Of a DNA stretch of 35,241 nt, positions 1 to 9,382 are shown piece by piece; position 1 is the first letter of the stretch; every line of letters begins with the position of its first letter. The position numbers and the translations under genes are program-made. The notes below the pieces were generated by a model that did not search any database, was not told where the DNA came from, and was given only the letters and a program-made list of their open reading frames with translations. The stretch is taken from contig RPFO01000183.1 in NCBI GenBank assembly GCA_009746045.1, forward strand, positions 1 to 35,241. Reading direction: 5' to 3'. Source of the stretch: Mesostigma viride. Taxonomy: Eukaryota; Streptophyta; Mesostigmatophyceae; Mesostigmatales; Mesostigmataceae.

Positions 1-555
1 AACAACAACGCGGCCAGGTGGCGCGTCGAGTCATCCTGTTCCCGTTCGACAACAAGCCCCGCGGGAAGGCGGACGTGAATCTGGACGACAAGATCTCGTC
101 GAACATCGCAAGGGTGATCGTCAAGGGGAACCGCGCGTACCAGGCGCTCGTGCGGAAGGTGGGGACGGACCAGCTGATCGAGCACCTTCCGGAGTGGTTC
201 GCGGATTGCCAGCGCCGGGCGCAGGAGGCGTCCAACCCGCTGTACACGTTCCTCAACCACGTGTCGTGGGTGGAGGTGGACGTCGAACACAACTACTGCC
301 CCTGGGAGGAGTTCCAGAAGCGGTTCCTCGACTGGAACCGCCAGCGCGACCCGCTCGCGGATCGTCTTCGAGGAGGATTTCTACAACCACGTGTTCAAGG
401 ATTTCAAGCTCAAACTCGTGTTCGAGAAGGTGTGGAAGGTGTACCCGGTGGACCAGGACCCGGCGAACGGCCGCGTCCAGAAGAAGAAGGCGTTCTACCT
501 GTACGGCGTGGACTTCGAGAACGACAACGCGTCCGAGCCTCCCGCCGACGTCTGA
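1..555 (+). CDS. D5-like helicase(-primase), C-terminal part (frameshifted)
   Basis: This is the 3' end of a gene open from the window edge, so the SF3 ATPase core lies upstream. The first visible residues, ending RRVILFPFDNKP, resemble the arginine-containing strand that closes the SF3 helicase domain of poxvirus D5-like proteins. The following helical part (AYQALVRKVG, EWFADCQRRA, NPLYTFLNH, then an aromatic-rich tail ending near YLYGVDFEND) matches the D5 C-terminal region that follows the ATPase in NCLDVs. The protein unwinds DNA at the viral fork. The primase partner seems to be a separate gene at 12039-13466. The frame changes near 357-361 (one extra base, or two missing), after which it is open to the stop at 553-555. 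The family call is from motifs only. Confidence 0.72.
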
Positions 556-584
556 TTTTTTCGTGTTTGTCTGCTAGTATACCT

Positions 585-878
585 ATGACGTCCGTGTTGG
601 TCGCGCATCCTCATTGGTCACGCCCCCGACTGGCGTACGCCCCCAAGGCGCCCGTGTACCCCCCTCCCGTCGGCGAGTGGGGCGGCGTGAACGCGTGGGA
701 GCCGGCGGGGGCCACGCGAGGGGCGTGCGAGTACGCGAACCAGGCCTTTTGTAGGGTAGGCGTTCCGAGACAGACGCCGGAAGGGATGCTCGAGGTGGCC
801 AATTCCGTTCTCCTGGGATTCCTCCTCCTTTGGATGATCGAGATCGCCGTGCGGTCCTCACCGTCCGCCCTTGGCTAG
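585..878 (+). CDS. Small putative membrane protein, 97 aa
   Basis: This is an unrecognised small ORF that starts 30 bp after the D5-like gene. A T-rich leader with a TAGTATACC element lies just upstream of the ATG. The N-terminal two thirds is rich in Pro, Ala and Tyr (motif APKAPVYPPP). The C-terminal part contains one convincing hydrophobic helix (SVLLGFLLLWMIEIAV), so a tail-anchored membrane or virion protein is plausible. Its last 21 bases overlap the 3' end of the convergent gene at 858-1256. The opposite-strand ORF over the same bases is Arg/Pro-rich and looks like a shadow. Confidence 0.5.
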   Translation: MTSVLVAHPHWSRPRLAYAPKAPVYPPPVGEWGGVNAWEPAGATRGACEYANQAFCRVGVPRQTPEGMLEVANSVLLGFLLLWMIEIAVRSSPSALG

Positions 879-1256
879 CTGGAACCGGACGCGCCGAGTC
901 GCGTCGATGGCCGCCTGGGTCGGAGCGGCGATGGGGCCCGTAGTGGTAGAAGTAGGTTTCTTCTTTTGTTTGGTGGGACCCCACTCGATGTATAAATGAT
1001 TTTGACCAACCAATTTCACGCGAAACCCTTTGCGCACGAGATTCTTTCCCACTTTTCTCACCACATGATCGACATCATAGATGGGGAGGCCGAACTGATA
1101 GGTGGGCACGGTGTAGAGGAGGGACGTCTGGCCCTGCGACGACGCGGAACGGATGCACGTCTCTAGCGCCTTCGATATCTTGTGCTCGACCATCCGCTTC
1201 CCCGCTTGCGACGCTTTCACGAGATCGTACGCGGACGACGCGGTAAATCTCTCCAT
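858..1256 (-). CDS. Small NCLDV-type protein of unknown function, 132 aa
   Basis: The protein has a helical N-terminus followed by a compact alpha/beta stretch. Residues about 78-92 (FRVKLVGQNHLYIEW) resemble a motif I associate with small uncharacterised proteins in several NCLDVs, where a short positively charged strand pair ends in a hydrophobic -W motif; this is from memory. The tail is rich in Lys, Thr, Pro and Ala. It is divergent from the gene at 1291, with a 34-base shared leader containing ATTTATG and ACTATACG elements. No catalytic residues are evident and I do not assign a function. Confidence 0.62.
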   Translation of the reverse strand: MERFTASSAYDLVKASQAGKRMVEHKISKALETCIRSASSQGQTSLLYTVPTYQFGLPIYDVDHVVRKVGKNLVRKGFRVKLVGQNHLYIEWGPTKQKKKPTSTTTGPIAAPTQAAIDATRRVRFQLAKGGR

Positions 1257-1290
1257 CTATTTATGTCGATACTATACGCGCGGAAAAGTG

Positions 1291-1791
1291 ATGGCGGATA
1301 CGTCGAACGCCGTGTTGTTGCCGCGCGGCGGACCGGGCCTCTTGATCGTGAGCGTCCCGGTCGAATACTCGTTCGCGCGGATTCGCGAAGTGTTGCAAGA
1401 TCCCGTGTTGTACGACATCCTGAGTCCGCCAGGTGATCTGCCGTACCGCGGCCGGTCGGTGGGCGTGTACTTTTCGGGCGACTCGCGCACCGACTTCAAC
1501 TACACGGCCTCGCTCATGCTGGCCGAGGACGTGGAAAAGGACGTGCTGCTACTGAAGACGTTCGACGACGACGAGCACGCGACCAAGACGATCCCGTTCA
1601 CGTCGGACGACATCGCGAGCTTGCTCAAGTTTCCAAAGAACATGTGGACAAACGCGTTGTGCGGTCGATTAGATTATAATGCAATACGTCCCGCCCGTTG
1701 TCGGGTGTGTAATTTACCGTACGGACTTCTCCCTACGGGCGAAGACGCGTGTGCGTGCGTCGCCACGTCCGGCGGTCGAGAGGTGGTTTAG
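1291..1791 (+). CDS. Hypothetical protein with C-terminal Cys cluster, 166 aa
   Basis: I do not recognise this protein. The ATG at 1291 is chosen because it follows an A/T-rich leader shared with the divergent gene at 1256; the open frame extends upstream but overlaps that gene. The body is acidic and mixed alpha/beta (VEYSFARIREVL, VYFSGDSR). The C-terminus has a Cys cluster of form C-x2-C...C-x-C (CRVCNLPYG, then DACACVA) that could bind zinc. The 3' end overlaps the convergent membrane gene at 1788 by four bases. Confidence 0.6.
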   Translation: MADTSNAVLLPRGGPGLLIVSVPVEYSFARIREVLQDPVLYDILSPPGDLPYRGRSVGVYFSGDSRTDFNYTASLMLAEDVEKDVLLLKTFDDDEHATKTIPFTSDDIASLLKFPKNMWTNALCGRLDYNAIRPARCRVCNLPYGLLPTGEDACACVATSGGREVV

Positions 1792-2396
1792 AATAAGGCC
1801 TGCACGCCGCCGAACGTCTGCGCGGCCTTGTTATTCCTCAACAAGATCATCACGACGCTACCTATCAAAAACACGAGCCCCACGCCGGCCATGCCGAGGC
1901 TGAGGTACTTCGCGAAGGGACCCACGCAGCATTGACGGAGGGTCCCGACGGGATCCGCGGGCTCCCATTCGACCTTCACCTCGTCTCCCGCCTTCGCCTG
2001 CTTCTCGCCCTCGACGAACATCTTGGCGCCGTGCTCCTTCCCTTCGTGCGTGAACACGACGTCGACGAGACACCTCCACGTCTTGATCGTACTCGTGGAG
2101 GACGTCGTGGTGGTCGTGGACTGCCCCCCGGTCCACGTGCCCTTCGTGCGGCTGTTGTTGCTCGTGACCGTCTTCACGACCTCCTCGCACTTCAGCTTCG
2201 GGTTCTCGGACTTGTCCGCCGCGTCGGCCTTGTGGACGAGCGTGACGCGCGCGGTGCCCTGGACGTACTTCTTCCTCCGGAGGAAGAGCACCGTGCCCCC
2301 CGCCAGGAGCGCGGTGCCGACCACGATCCCGAGGACCGACGACCCGATCATCGCGACCTTGCCGATCGTCTGTACAGATCCCACGAGCGAATCCAT
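1788..2396 (-). CDS. Two-helix membrane protein with DUF3592-like ectodomain, 202 aa
   Basis: Start chosen at the ATG at 2394-2396 (MDSLVGSVQ) because upstream residues in this frame are Arg-rich shadow sequence of the neighbouring gene. There are two transmembrane helices, at about residues 15-37 (VLGIVVGTALLAGG) and about 165-190 (MAGVGLVFLIGSVVMILL). Between them is a soluble domain with a Thr/Ser-rich linker and the pattern VVFTHEGKEH... KAGDEVKVEWEPADP. That resembles the 'gD-V-V-yydP-nP' signature of DUF3592-type membrane proteins (known family pattern, unknown function). A virion or host-membrane role is inference. Confidence 0.65.
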   Translation of the reverse strand: MDSLVGSVQTIGKVAMIGSSVLGIVVGTALLAGGTVLFLRRKKYVQGTARVTLVHKADAADKSENPKLKCEEVVKTVTSNNSRTKGTWTGGQSTTTTTSSTSTIKTWRCLVDVVFTHEGKEHGAKMFVEGEKQAKAGDEVKVEWEPADPVGTLRQCCVGPFAKYLSLGMAGVGLVFLIGSVVMILLRNNKAAQTFGGVQALF

Positions 2397-2422
2397 GCTA
2401 TACGAAATAGGAGACGAAAAAA

Positions 2423-3200
2423 TTACGCGGCCGCGGCGTCCGGGAGGTGTTCGACCACCTCGAACGTCGGCTGCCCGCCCTCGAGCACGATCTCGGTCGG
2501 TACGGCGCCTTCCTGCACGGGCCCTGCCTCGCCCTTGGCGCCGGCTCTTTGCTGGCCCGGATGCGGTCCTGGTTAAACTCCTTCGACTTGAGCCGGTCCT
2601 CGTGGTACTTCCCCATGATCCTGTCGAGCCGCTCGTCGGTGTATCGGTGCTTGACGCCGGCACGGATGTCGTCCGGCAGCGGGAGGACGATCCAATTGTA
2701 CATGGACACGACGAAGATGTCGAAGTCGGGGTCCGCCTTCATGATCTCCTCGGCGTGTTTCTCGGCCTCGGCCATGTCGTCGAACGACCCGCGGAGTTTG
2801 AGCGCCAAGTGGTCCGAGCGCGGGGGCACGACCACACTGACGACCGCGAACTTTTGTCCCTTGACGTGGATGGACTCGGGGTCCTCCTTCGCCTCGACCT
2901 TCCGCCTGGGGACCGGCGGGATCTCGCCCTCCTCGAGCTCCTCGGCCGTGGCGGCGGCGGTGGCGGCCGACTTGGACGGGGCGGAGGAGACGGGCAGAGT
3001 CAGGTCGGGTTCGATGACCAGACGCTTGGATTCTTCGGACGAGGGACGGGCTCTTCCGCCGCGACGGGCGGGGGCGGCGCGGACTCCTCGCCGCGATCGG
3101 GCATCACGCCGGTCGCCTGGAACCGCGCGTGTTCCTCCTCGGAGAGGATGATGGGAGCGCCGACCGAGACGTTCATGAACTTACCGTTGTTCGATGCCAT
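2423..3200 (-). CDS. DUF5832-like NCLDV protein (two frameshifts)
   Basis: Start at 3198-3200 (MASNNGKFMNV). The frame breaks near 3043-3045 (a GGG run on the + strand) and near 2545, each fitting one missing base; the corrected length is 260 codons. A low-complexity acidic/Ala linker follows the N-terminus. The core (FAVVSVVVPPR, KLRGSFDDMAEAEKHAEE, DPDFDIFVVSMYNWIVLPL) matches the pattern of DUF5832-like proteins found in many large DNA viruses ('vRG-Fdt-eeA-kra--l---Dp-fdifvg-vg-WlpW'; family knowledge, recalled). Function is unknown. The C-terminus ends in a short Ala tract. The gene overlaps the end of the upstream SprT gene by about 20 bases. Confidence 0.66.
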
Positions 3201-4943
3201 CGGGATGGTTCTCGTACGGGGCGGCGTTTTTTTTGAAGCCCATGGAACGCGCCCGACGGACCCTTCGCTGACCGGCGGGCGCGTCGTGCCATTCCTCCGC
3301 TTCGTCGTCCGACTTGTCCACGGCGTCGTGGTATCCGTCCGTCCCCTTGTACTCCATATTGTCGAACCTGTCCTTGGCCATGCCGTACCACCACTCGTCG
3401 CCGTACCGCTCTTCGTACGTCTCCGCCGGACGATTCTTCTCGCGCTCTTCCTTCCGCGCCTTGTGCCTATCACGCGCCTCTTTGAGCGGCAGCCCCGCGT
3501 AGTATTCCTTGTCTTCCCGCTCGACATGATCCAAATACTCTTTCGTGTTCATCGTTCCCTTGTACGAGGGATTCCATTCCATTTTGTGTCGTCGATCTTT
3601 CATTCGTTTCTCCTCCAATTGCTCGCGAGTCATATCGGCATCAACCTCAGAGGTGTTGTTGTTATTGGTCCCCAGCCATAGACGGTTGAGCTTCTCGAAT
3701 ACGGGACCGTGGTAATCGTGTTTGATCTCCTTGACGCGATCGCCGCGCTTATCCTTGGCAAAATGATCCATCGCGGAATGCACCATTTCGTGTCCTACGA
3801 CTCGCGCGATCGCTTCCATCTGGGACTCTGGCTTCATGCTGTCGACACGATATGATATTTTCGGATTGTTCAGAGCCTTGTTAAAGTCTTTTTCGAAGGT
3901 ACCATGGTTCAGTCCTATATACTTTCCCGAGTCGAGTGTCACTCCCAGGAATCTGCTGTCCAGTGTTTTGACGATGTCCTGGGAGGGGAATTCGAACACG
4001 ACGTCGTCCGGCATGGCGCCTCCGAACACGTGCTTGTTTAGTACGCGCGCGAACGTGTCGAGGTCCGCGTCGGTGAGGTCCAGCTTCCCGTCCTTGAGGA
4101 GCTGGTTGCGTTTCTTGCCCAGACGCAGCTCGAGTTCCTTCACGACGTTCTTCATCGGTATTTCCAGATCGTCTAGGGTCGGTAGAGTCTTGTCCACTCG
4201 CGTGCGGATGTCCGTCGACGGCCGGCGGTCGAAGTGCGCGCCACGACGGCGGGGTTCGTCCAAGAGGTCGCGGTCTCCCTTTTTCAATTCCTCCAAGTAC
4301 TGCGCGAATTCCTTCTCGAATTGTTCCTTGGTGGGAAACTCGGACGCGTCGAGTCCGGCGGTGCGGCGTTCGAAGAACTCGACTCGCGGGTCGGGCTCTT
4401 CGAACCGCTGCGTCTTCGGGTTGAACCACGTTTTCTTGTCGCCGGGATCCCTCTTCCTCTCCAAGAAAAGCCGCCAGTCAATCTTGTCCTGCAGCATCCG
4501 GTTTTTGCCTAGCAGTTTCTGCTTGTCACCCAGCATATCCCAGTACGGACTGATCTTCTTAAGTTGAGCACCAAGTTCCGAGTACCGCTTGTCTTGTTCT
4601 ACGGTCCCGTTATACCGGGGTAACTTACGGCGTTCCTCGATACGGCTTGCCTGTTCCTCTTTGATCTTCCGGAGCCCGCTGAGTCCGGCCTTCATCGCGC
4701 GCGGGTCGATCAGAACTGACCCGACCTTTTCGCGATATCCCGGACGACGTCCGTGGGCAGGGAGTCCCACACGCCGGGCGGGAGAGGCGGTCCATTCCAC
4801 GCGCCCCCTCCCCCCTGTCTCGCCACGTGCACGCCCCTCCGTCTTGCGGAACAGGCCAGGTGCGTGGCGCAAGTCTTGCCCCTTCCGACCGCGGCGTGGA
4901 GGCATTGTCTCCCCTGTAACGTCTTCCTGGTGCATCGTGACAT
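3181..4943 (-). CDS. SprT-like metalloprotease with N-terminal zinc knuckle (one frameshift)
   Basis: The gene reads from ATG 4941-4943, breaks at a T4 run (4727-4730, an A run on the coding strand), and then continues open to 3181; corrected length is 588 codons. The N-terminus has a C-x7-G-x2-C...C-x2-H knuckle (CTRKTLQGRQC... CATH), then an F-box-like LPTDVVRDIA stretch and a long charged helical region. The C-terminal half carries HEMVH (HExxH, + strand 3778-3792) followed by HDYHGPVFEKL, the third zinc ligand pattern of SprT/SPRTN proteases, which cleave DNA-protein crosslinks. The last ~130 residues are charged. Part of the gene (about 3560-4000) is less GC-rich than its neighbours, which may indicate transfer. 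The SprT call is firm on motifs; the F-box is speculative. Confidence 0.72.
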
Positions 4944-5000
4944 TGTTTACAAAGGGGAGCGATAATTGATTCAATTTTTTTATGGACTTGTATAAATAAG

Positions 5001-5808
5001 ATGTCGAAGAGAAAACGCGACCCTATCGAGGATCTGACGCATCCGACGGGACGGGTAATTCGGATCGGCGGGAAAGAGTACCCCCTTGAGTTCCAGTCGA
5101 CGGAAGGAAGGTCGGGCGGAGTGGATGTCATCCTCCAATTTCCGGAAAATTACCCCCGGACCCCGTTGCGGGAAGCTGTGCACGAACTGGGATACATACA
5201 TGTCGAACCTCGAGGAGGTGAAGACGGGCTGGTGGTGAAAGATTTTATCGTACGCCTCTGAGAATTCCCGACACGGGAAAGTGGCCACGAAGGAAGAACG
5301 CGAAGGGACGGCGGGACTCGGGAAGGCCATGTTTGTCCTCGCCACCGAGCTCAATCTTAGTCACGGCTGGGTGGATCCTGATGGGACAATGACACTATTG
5401 GCTCGAGGTTGGCGCCCGGGCCAACCTATATTGGAAAACGACAAAGATAAGGCTTTAAAATACCTCGAAAAGTTTCCGCGTACGCTCGAAAGCTATGAAT
5501 TTAGAGTCAAGGCAGGGAGAAACCCTGATCCGAGGATGATGGCTTCCGAAGTCATGCTCAATATGAAACTCGTGGACATGTACAAACGGTTGGGCATGGA
5601 GGTCGTGGACCAATCAGACGGTAGGTCGGTCGTGATGCGGTCGACGCCCTCCAAAATTCTTAAAGCGTGCGAGCGGAAACATCGCGCGGATCAGCGTCGA
5701 ATCGGAAAGCGTCGTTGTTCCGTGTGGGTCCTCGCCGGACGTCGGTGTAAAAACCCCGCGCGATCATTTCGGATGTGCGCGATGCACGCGCGACTCAGGG
5801 GTCCATGA
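5001..5808 (+). CDS. Zinc-knuckle protein, possible GNAT-like fold (one frameshift), about 268 aa
   Basis: ATG 5001 follows a strong A/T leader with GTATAAATAAG immediately upstream. The frame ends at 5261, but the downstream frame is open from about 5242 and continues smoothly if the T4 run at about 5243-5246 has one base too many; the corrected length is exactly 269 codons. The C-terminal domain has GWVDPDG, then LVDMYKRLGMEVVD and VVMRS, faintly like the end of GNAT acetyltransferases (weak). The tail (CSVWVLAGRRC... CAMH) is a C-x7-C-x9-C-x2-H knuckle like those at the SprT N-terminus and at 34734. The 3' end overlaps the next gene by 14 bases. It could instead be two genes. A competing antisense ORF (4980-5354) lacks such support. 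Confidence 0.52.
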
Positions 5809-6310
5809 TGTTGTCGATGATGATGGGGTTGTTCTTGTTGTTGCGGAGGGACTCGACCGTGTACTCCTGCAGCGGGTTGACGAAGCTGCTCAAATTGGCC
5901 TCGCCCAGCGCGACGCTCGCGAGTCGGCGGAACAGGTCCGAGTTGCAATAGAGTTCCCGCTCGCGGCTCATCTTCGCCATCAGATCGCGGTTCAGCTCGT
6001 CGAGCAGATCCCACCGGTCGTCGCAGCTGCCGCGCGTCACCGACCGCCGCTCGAGCAAGCGGATGTCGCGTCGGGATTCGTACACCATGCGCGCCTTCTG
6101 CACGAGCGTCTCGATGGGGACCGAGATCTTGAGCGAGTATCGCAGGCGGTTCCGGACCTCCTCCAGGTTCGGGGCCGACAGGAACGTGCGGTACACCGGG
6201 AACGCCCCGTCCGCAACTTGTTTGTCCGTCGTCCGGCCCACCGCGACCGACGACCCGCCCACAAAGTCCGCGTACGAAAATGCGTTGGGAGGCACGTTCA
6301 CCGGGATCAT
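5795..6310 (-). CDS. Hypothetical NCLDV-type protein, 171 aa
   Basis: The ORF is uninterrupted from ATG 6308-6310 and shares a 36-base divergent leader with the resolvase. The N-terminus (NVPPNAFSYADFVGG) is Pro/aromatic-rich, and the middle is helical with many Arg and Glu residues (VQKARMVYESRRDIRLLERR). A C-terminal Asn-rich tail ends IIIDNIMDP. No signal peptide or membrane segment is visible. The composition suits a virion or assembly protein, but I do not recognise the family. Confidence 0.62.
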   Translation of the reverse strand: MIPVNVPPNAFSYADFVGGSSVAVGRTTDKQVADGAFPVYRTFLSAPNLEEVRNRLRYSLKISVPIETLVQKARMVYESRRDIRLLERRSVTRGSCDDRWDLLDELNRDLMAKMSRERELYCNSDLFRRLASVALGEANLSSFVNPLQEYTVESLRNNKNNPIIIDNIMDP

Positions 6311-6346
6311 TCTTATATATCGTAGTATCGGAAAATAACGTCCGAT
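6311..6346. promoter_or_regulatory. Divergent A/T-rich promoter region
   Basis: These 36 bases separate the start codons of the divergent genes at 6310 (minus) and 6347 (plus). They contain TTATATATCG and GAAAATAACG in an otherwise GC-rich setting. Because nothing else can drive either gene, this is probably a shared TATA-like viral promoter. Confidence 0.45.
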
Positions 6347-6942
6347 ATGACGATCTACCTGAGTTTCGACGTCGGCATCACCAACCTAGCCTACTGCACT
6401 CTGCAACACTGCGAAGGGCGCCCAACGAGTACGCCGGAAACGCCCGCTTCGAGATCCTGAACTGGGAAGTCATCGATCTCGACGCGGCGTCTCTCGAAGA
6501 GGCGTGCAAGAAACTGCCCGCCGAACTGTTCCGTCGCATCGGGTCGTTCTGCGTCGCGGATAAGGTCCTCATCGAGCGGCAGACCAAGACCAACGTCAAG
6601 ATGAAAGTGATCAGCCACGTCATCCAGTCCTTCTTCGAGACGCATCTGCTCTACCGTCCAACCGACACGGACGAGTTCCCCAAGATGAAAGTGGAGTTCG
6701 TATCGCCGTCACGGAAACTGCACGTCTACACGGGCCCCCCGGTCGAATGCAATATAAGGAACCGGTACCGGTACAACAAGAAGGTCGCCATCGAGCACAC
6801 CGCCAAGATCCTGGAGCAGTACCCCGTTCACGTCAAGTACTTCCACTCCCTCCACAAGAAGGACGACGCCGCCGACGCCTTCCTGCAGGGCCTGTCGAAA
6901 CTGGTCGAGGAGCGACCGGCGACGAGGGAGGTCACCCTCTGA
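6347..6942 (+). CDS. RuvC-like Holliday junction resolvase, poxvirus A22 type (frameshifted)
   Basis: This enzyme resolves four-way DNA junctions or branched replication intermediates. The N-terminus (LSFDVGITNLAYCTL) carries the first catalytic Asp of the RNase-H fold. Further on are VLIERQTKTNVKMKVI (second acidic residue), VEFVSPSRKLHVY, YNKKVAIEHTAKIL, and the C-terminal KKDDAADAFLQGL with the last catalytic acidic residues, all in the order typical of poxvirus A22-like resolvases. The frame breaks at about 6417-6423 (GGGCGCCC), fitting one missing base; corrected length is 199 codons. It is followed 55 bp later by the YqaJ nuclease, which suggests a replication/recombination cluster. Confidence 0.88.
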
Positions 6943-6997
6943 CGCGCGTTTGGCGACCGTCCTCTTTTTTGCCGACGGGTAACGAGCACTTTTCTCG

Positions 6998-7857
6998 ATG
7001 GAGAAAAACACCTACGTCCACCCGGCGGTCCTGGAACTGCTCAAGATCCGGACGCCGCCCCAGCGCAGTCCGGAATGGTTCGCCATCCGCGACAAGATGC
7101 TGACCGCGTCCGACCTGGCGGCCGCCATCGGTTGCAATCCGTACCAGAGTCGCGAGAAACTGTTGCGCAAGAAACTCGGGGACTCGCGCTACGCCTTCGC
7201 GGGCAACGCCGCACGAAATGGGGCAACGACAACGAGGACGTCGCCGCGCGCGAGTACGAAAAGGTGACGGGGAAAACGTGTCTCGAGTTCGGCCTGATCG
7301 CGCATCCGCTGCATCCCTGGCTGGGAGGGAGCCCGGACCGAGTGACCACGGACGGCATCCTGATCGAGATCAAGTGTCCCCTCCGCCGCAAGATCACGCA
7401 CGAGTGTCCGAAGTACTACGTCCCCCAAGTGCAGGTGCTATTGGAGATCCTGAACCTGGAGGTGGCCCATTTCGTGCAGTACTCGCCGCCGACGACGTGG
7501 AGCGAGCAGGTGCTCGACATCTTGGAGATGAAACGGGATCGAGGCTGGTTTCGGCGCTACTTCCCGGTCATGCAAAAGTTCCGCAACGACTGGGTCGAGA
7601 TCGACGCCAAGGGCGGGCTCGAGTACCTGGACAAGACGGGCGCGTTCGCCGGCTCGGGGTCCGGGTCGGACTCGGATCGGTCGACGGCTTCGTCGCGGGG
7701 GAGCGGCAAGAGGACTCGACGGGCGGGAGTGGAGGTCGACCTCGACATCGGACCGAAACAGGAGGAGCCGTTCCCGTTTATCGACAAACCCCGCGGGCTC
7801 TGCCTGCCCCGGTCGTCGAGAAAAAGGAGAAGGAGGTGGAAGAAGTCACATCTCTAG
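6998..7857 (+). CDS. YqaJ-like (lambda exonuclease-type) viral recombinase nuclease (frameshifted)
   Basis: This is a PD-(D/E)XK nuclease of the YqaJ/lambda exonuclease family, which resects DNA ends for recombination. Visible motifs are RSPEWFAIRDKMLTASDLAA (the RqseW-R-g-itAS opening), TKWGNDNEDVAAREY (conserved Glu helix), HPWLGGSPDRV (catalytic Asp), ILIEIKCPLRRK (the E-x-K core), and YVPQVQVLLEIL (the Y--Q-q---ei helix). One missing base near 7208-7212 splits the frame; corrected length is 287 codons. The C-terminus adds a Ser/Gly linker and a basic KRRRRWKKS stretch that could be a nuclear localisation signal. The start at 6998 follows a T-rich leader. Confidence 0.86.
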
Positions 7858-7863
7858 CGAACT

Positions 7864-8076
7864 TCACGTTTTGGAACTAGCCATCCGTTCCCGTGCGAAA
7901 CGGAAGGCCGCGATGGCGCCCGGGATGCACGCGAGCATGCCCCCCGCAATGAACACGCGGCTGGGAAGATTTTGCAATGTAGAGGATTGTTTGGGGTTCT
8001 TGGGGATCATGGACGTCCCGAACCATATCACCATCACTCCCACGAGAGTCAGCAAGATTGCGTAAAGGTCATTCAT
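7864..8076 (-). CDS. Small two-helix membrane protein, 70 aa
   Basis: This short intact ORF has two hydrophobic helices (LLTLVGVMVIWFG and FIAGGMLACIPGAIAAF) joined by a polar loop, and ends in a basic tail. It converges on the YqaJ gene with a 6-base gap. An A/T-rich leader precedes the ATG at 8074-8076. Such proteins are common in NCLDV inner virion membranes; no family is recognised. Confidence 0.6.
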   Translation of the reverse strand: MNDLYAILLTLVGVMVIWFGTSMIPKNPKQSSTLQNLPSRVFIAGGMLACIPGAIAAFRFARERMASSKT

Positions 8077-8093
8077 TTCTTAATTCATACACA

Positions 8094-9204
8094 TCAACGA
8101 AAATATTCGTTCGTGAAAATAAACGTCCGCATGCGTTTCGCGTTGTCCGCGGACCGCTGCACCCATTCGGCCGGATTCGCGACCAATTTCGAAATGTCGT
8201 CTACACTCATTTTGGAGATCTCCTGCGTAGTCCACAGGAAGTCGAACATGACGCCGCGCGGCTCGCGTCGATCGCGTCGCCGTAGGCGGCCTCGGCCGCA
8301 CGTTTCTGGCGCAGGAAATCGTCTAGCAGCAGCTTCTTGGCGGCCTTCCCGCTGATGTCGGCGGCGTTGTGCTCGTCGTGGCTCTTGCGCAGTCGGACCG
8401 CCTCCTCGTCCATCGCCTTGTGACTCGCGTTCTTGAGGTTATTCTTCATGGCGTTGCTGTCGCCGTCCAGGATGGGCCGCAGGGCCTTGGACCCCGCGTT
8501 GTCCTGCTTGTACCGCTCGCTCAATAGCCATTCGAGCACCTTGGGCGTGTTCCCCGCCACGTTGAGACGCACGAACGAGTACGGGTTCTCGACGTAGCTC
8601 GCGATCTCCCCTTGTATGCCCATGTTCATGAGGAACGAGATCATGACGTTCGGCGCGCGGCGCGCTCGGTCGCCTTCCAGATAGGCCTCGAACGTGTCGT
8701 AGGCGGGTCGCCACTGCTCCTTGTACCGGTTGAGCGCGTCGTTGGCCGCCTTGCGCACCGACGTGTCTTTCGTCAGGGCGTCGCGGACAGCGCGCAGACG
8801 CGTCTCCTCGTCGTTGAGCGTCTTCTCCACGCACTCCAGCAGCCGGTCTTTGATGAGATTGACGCCTCGCGCGCTCGGACGCAACGCGGACGTGTCGTGC
8901 GAGAACCGCAAGGTCTCGCGATACGCCCTCTCGAGGAACGTCAGGGTCTGCGCGCTGGCCTTCTCCAGCCCCGTCTGACGGTCCCCGTCCGCCCCGCTAT
9001 GTCCGCCGCCGTCGGAAACGCGCTCTGCTCGATCTCGCGCGCCTCGATGTACGCCTGGATGCGCTTGACGGCCTCGGCGTTCTCGTTCCCGTTGTTCAGA
9101 GCGAGCAGTCGCGCCCGCTCCTTGGCCAGCTCCTCGTTCGTCATCTCCTCCGGCAACTTGACGACCACCATCGCGACGGGATCCGCCTCCTCCGACTCCT
9201 TCAT
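8094..9204 (-). CDS. Long helical protein of unknown function, about 370 aa (two frameshifts)
   Basis: The gene reads from ATG 9202-9204, breaks at a G-rich run near 8993 and again near 8262, and ends at 8094. Each break fits one missing base and the corrected length is 371 codons. The protein is almost entirely charged helix (NEELAKERARLLAL, EEAVRLRKSHDEH) with a short globular patch around VMISFLMNMGIQGEIASYV. The C-terminus after the second break reads VMFDFLWTTQEISKMSVDDI and then an aromatic tail ending NEYFR. There is no membrane segment. The ATG overlaps the stop of the gene at 9201-9365 (ATGA). It may be a virion core or scaffold protein; this is inference. Confidence 0.58.
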
Positions 9205-9365
9205 TGCCGGCGAGTCCCCTTCCTCTGCGGTGGCGGGGCGGCGACTGGCTTCTCGTCCTTCTCGTCGGCGTCCTTATCGTCGGCGGAGGTGGTGGTCACG
9301 CTCAAGTACGCGATGGCCAGCACGGCCATGGTGATGATCGCGAAGATCAAGAGCTCCTTCCCCAT
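9201..9365 (-). CDS. Single-pass membrane microprotein, 54 aa
   Basis: Start at 9363-9365 (MGKELLIFAIITMAVLAIAY). One N-terminal hydrophobic helix is followed by an acidic segment (DDKDADEKDEK) and a basic Pro-rich tail. A TTTATAAT-like element sits directly upstream. Its stop codon overlaps the next gene's start codon as ATGA. The longer frame reaching 9548 is Arg-rich and lies inside the DUF3179 gene, so it is rejected. Confidence 0.6.
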   Translation of the reverse strand: MGKELLIFAIITMAVLAIAYLSVTTTSADDKDADEKDEKPVAAPPPQRKGTRRQ

Positions 9366-9382
9366 TATAAAGTACGCGCAGA

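Noticed and set aside
583-984. 133-codon minus-strand ORF
   Set aside because: Overlaps two better supported genes (585-878 and 858-1256); Arg/Pro/Ser-rich shadow composition.
4980-5354. 124-codon minus-strand ORF
   Set aside because: Looks fairly protein-like, but the opposite strand has a strong leader, a Lys/Arg-rich start, and joins a zinc-knuckle frame with an exact codon count. Only one strand is likely coding.
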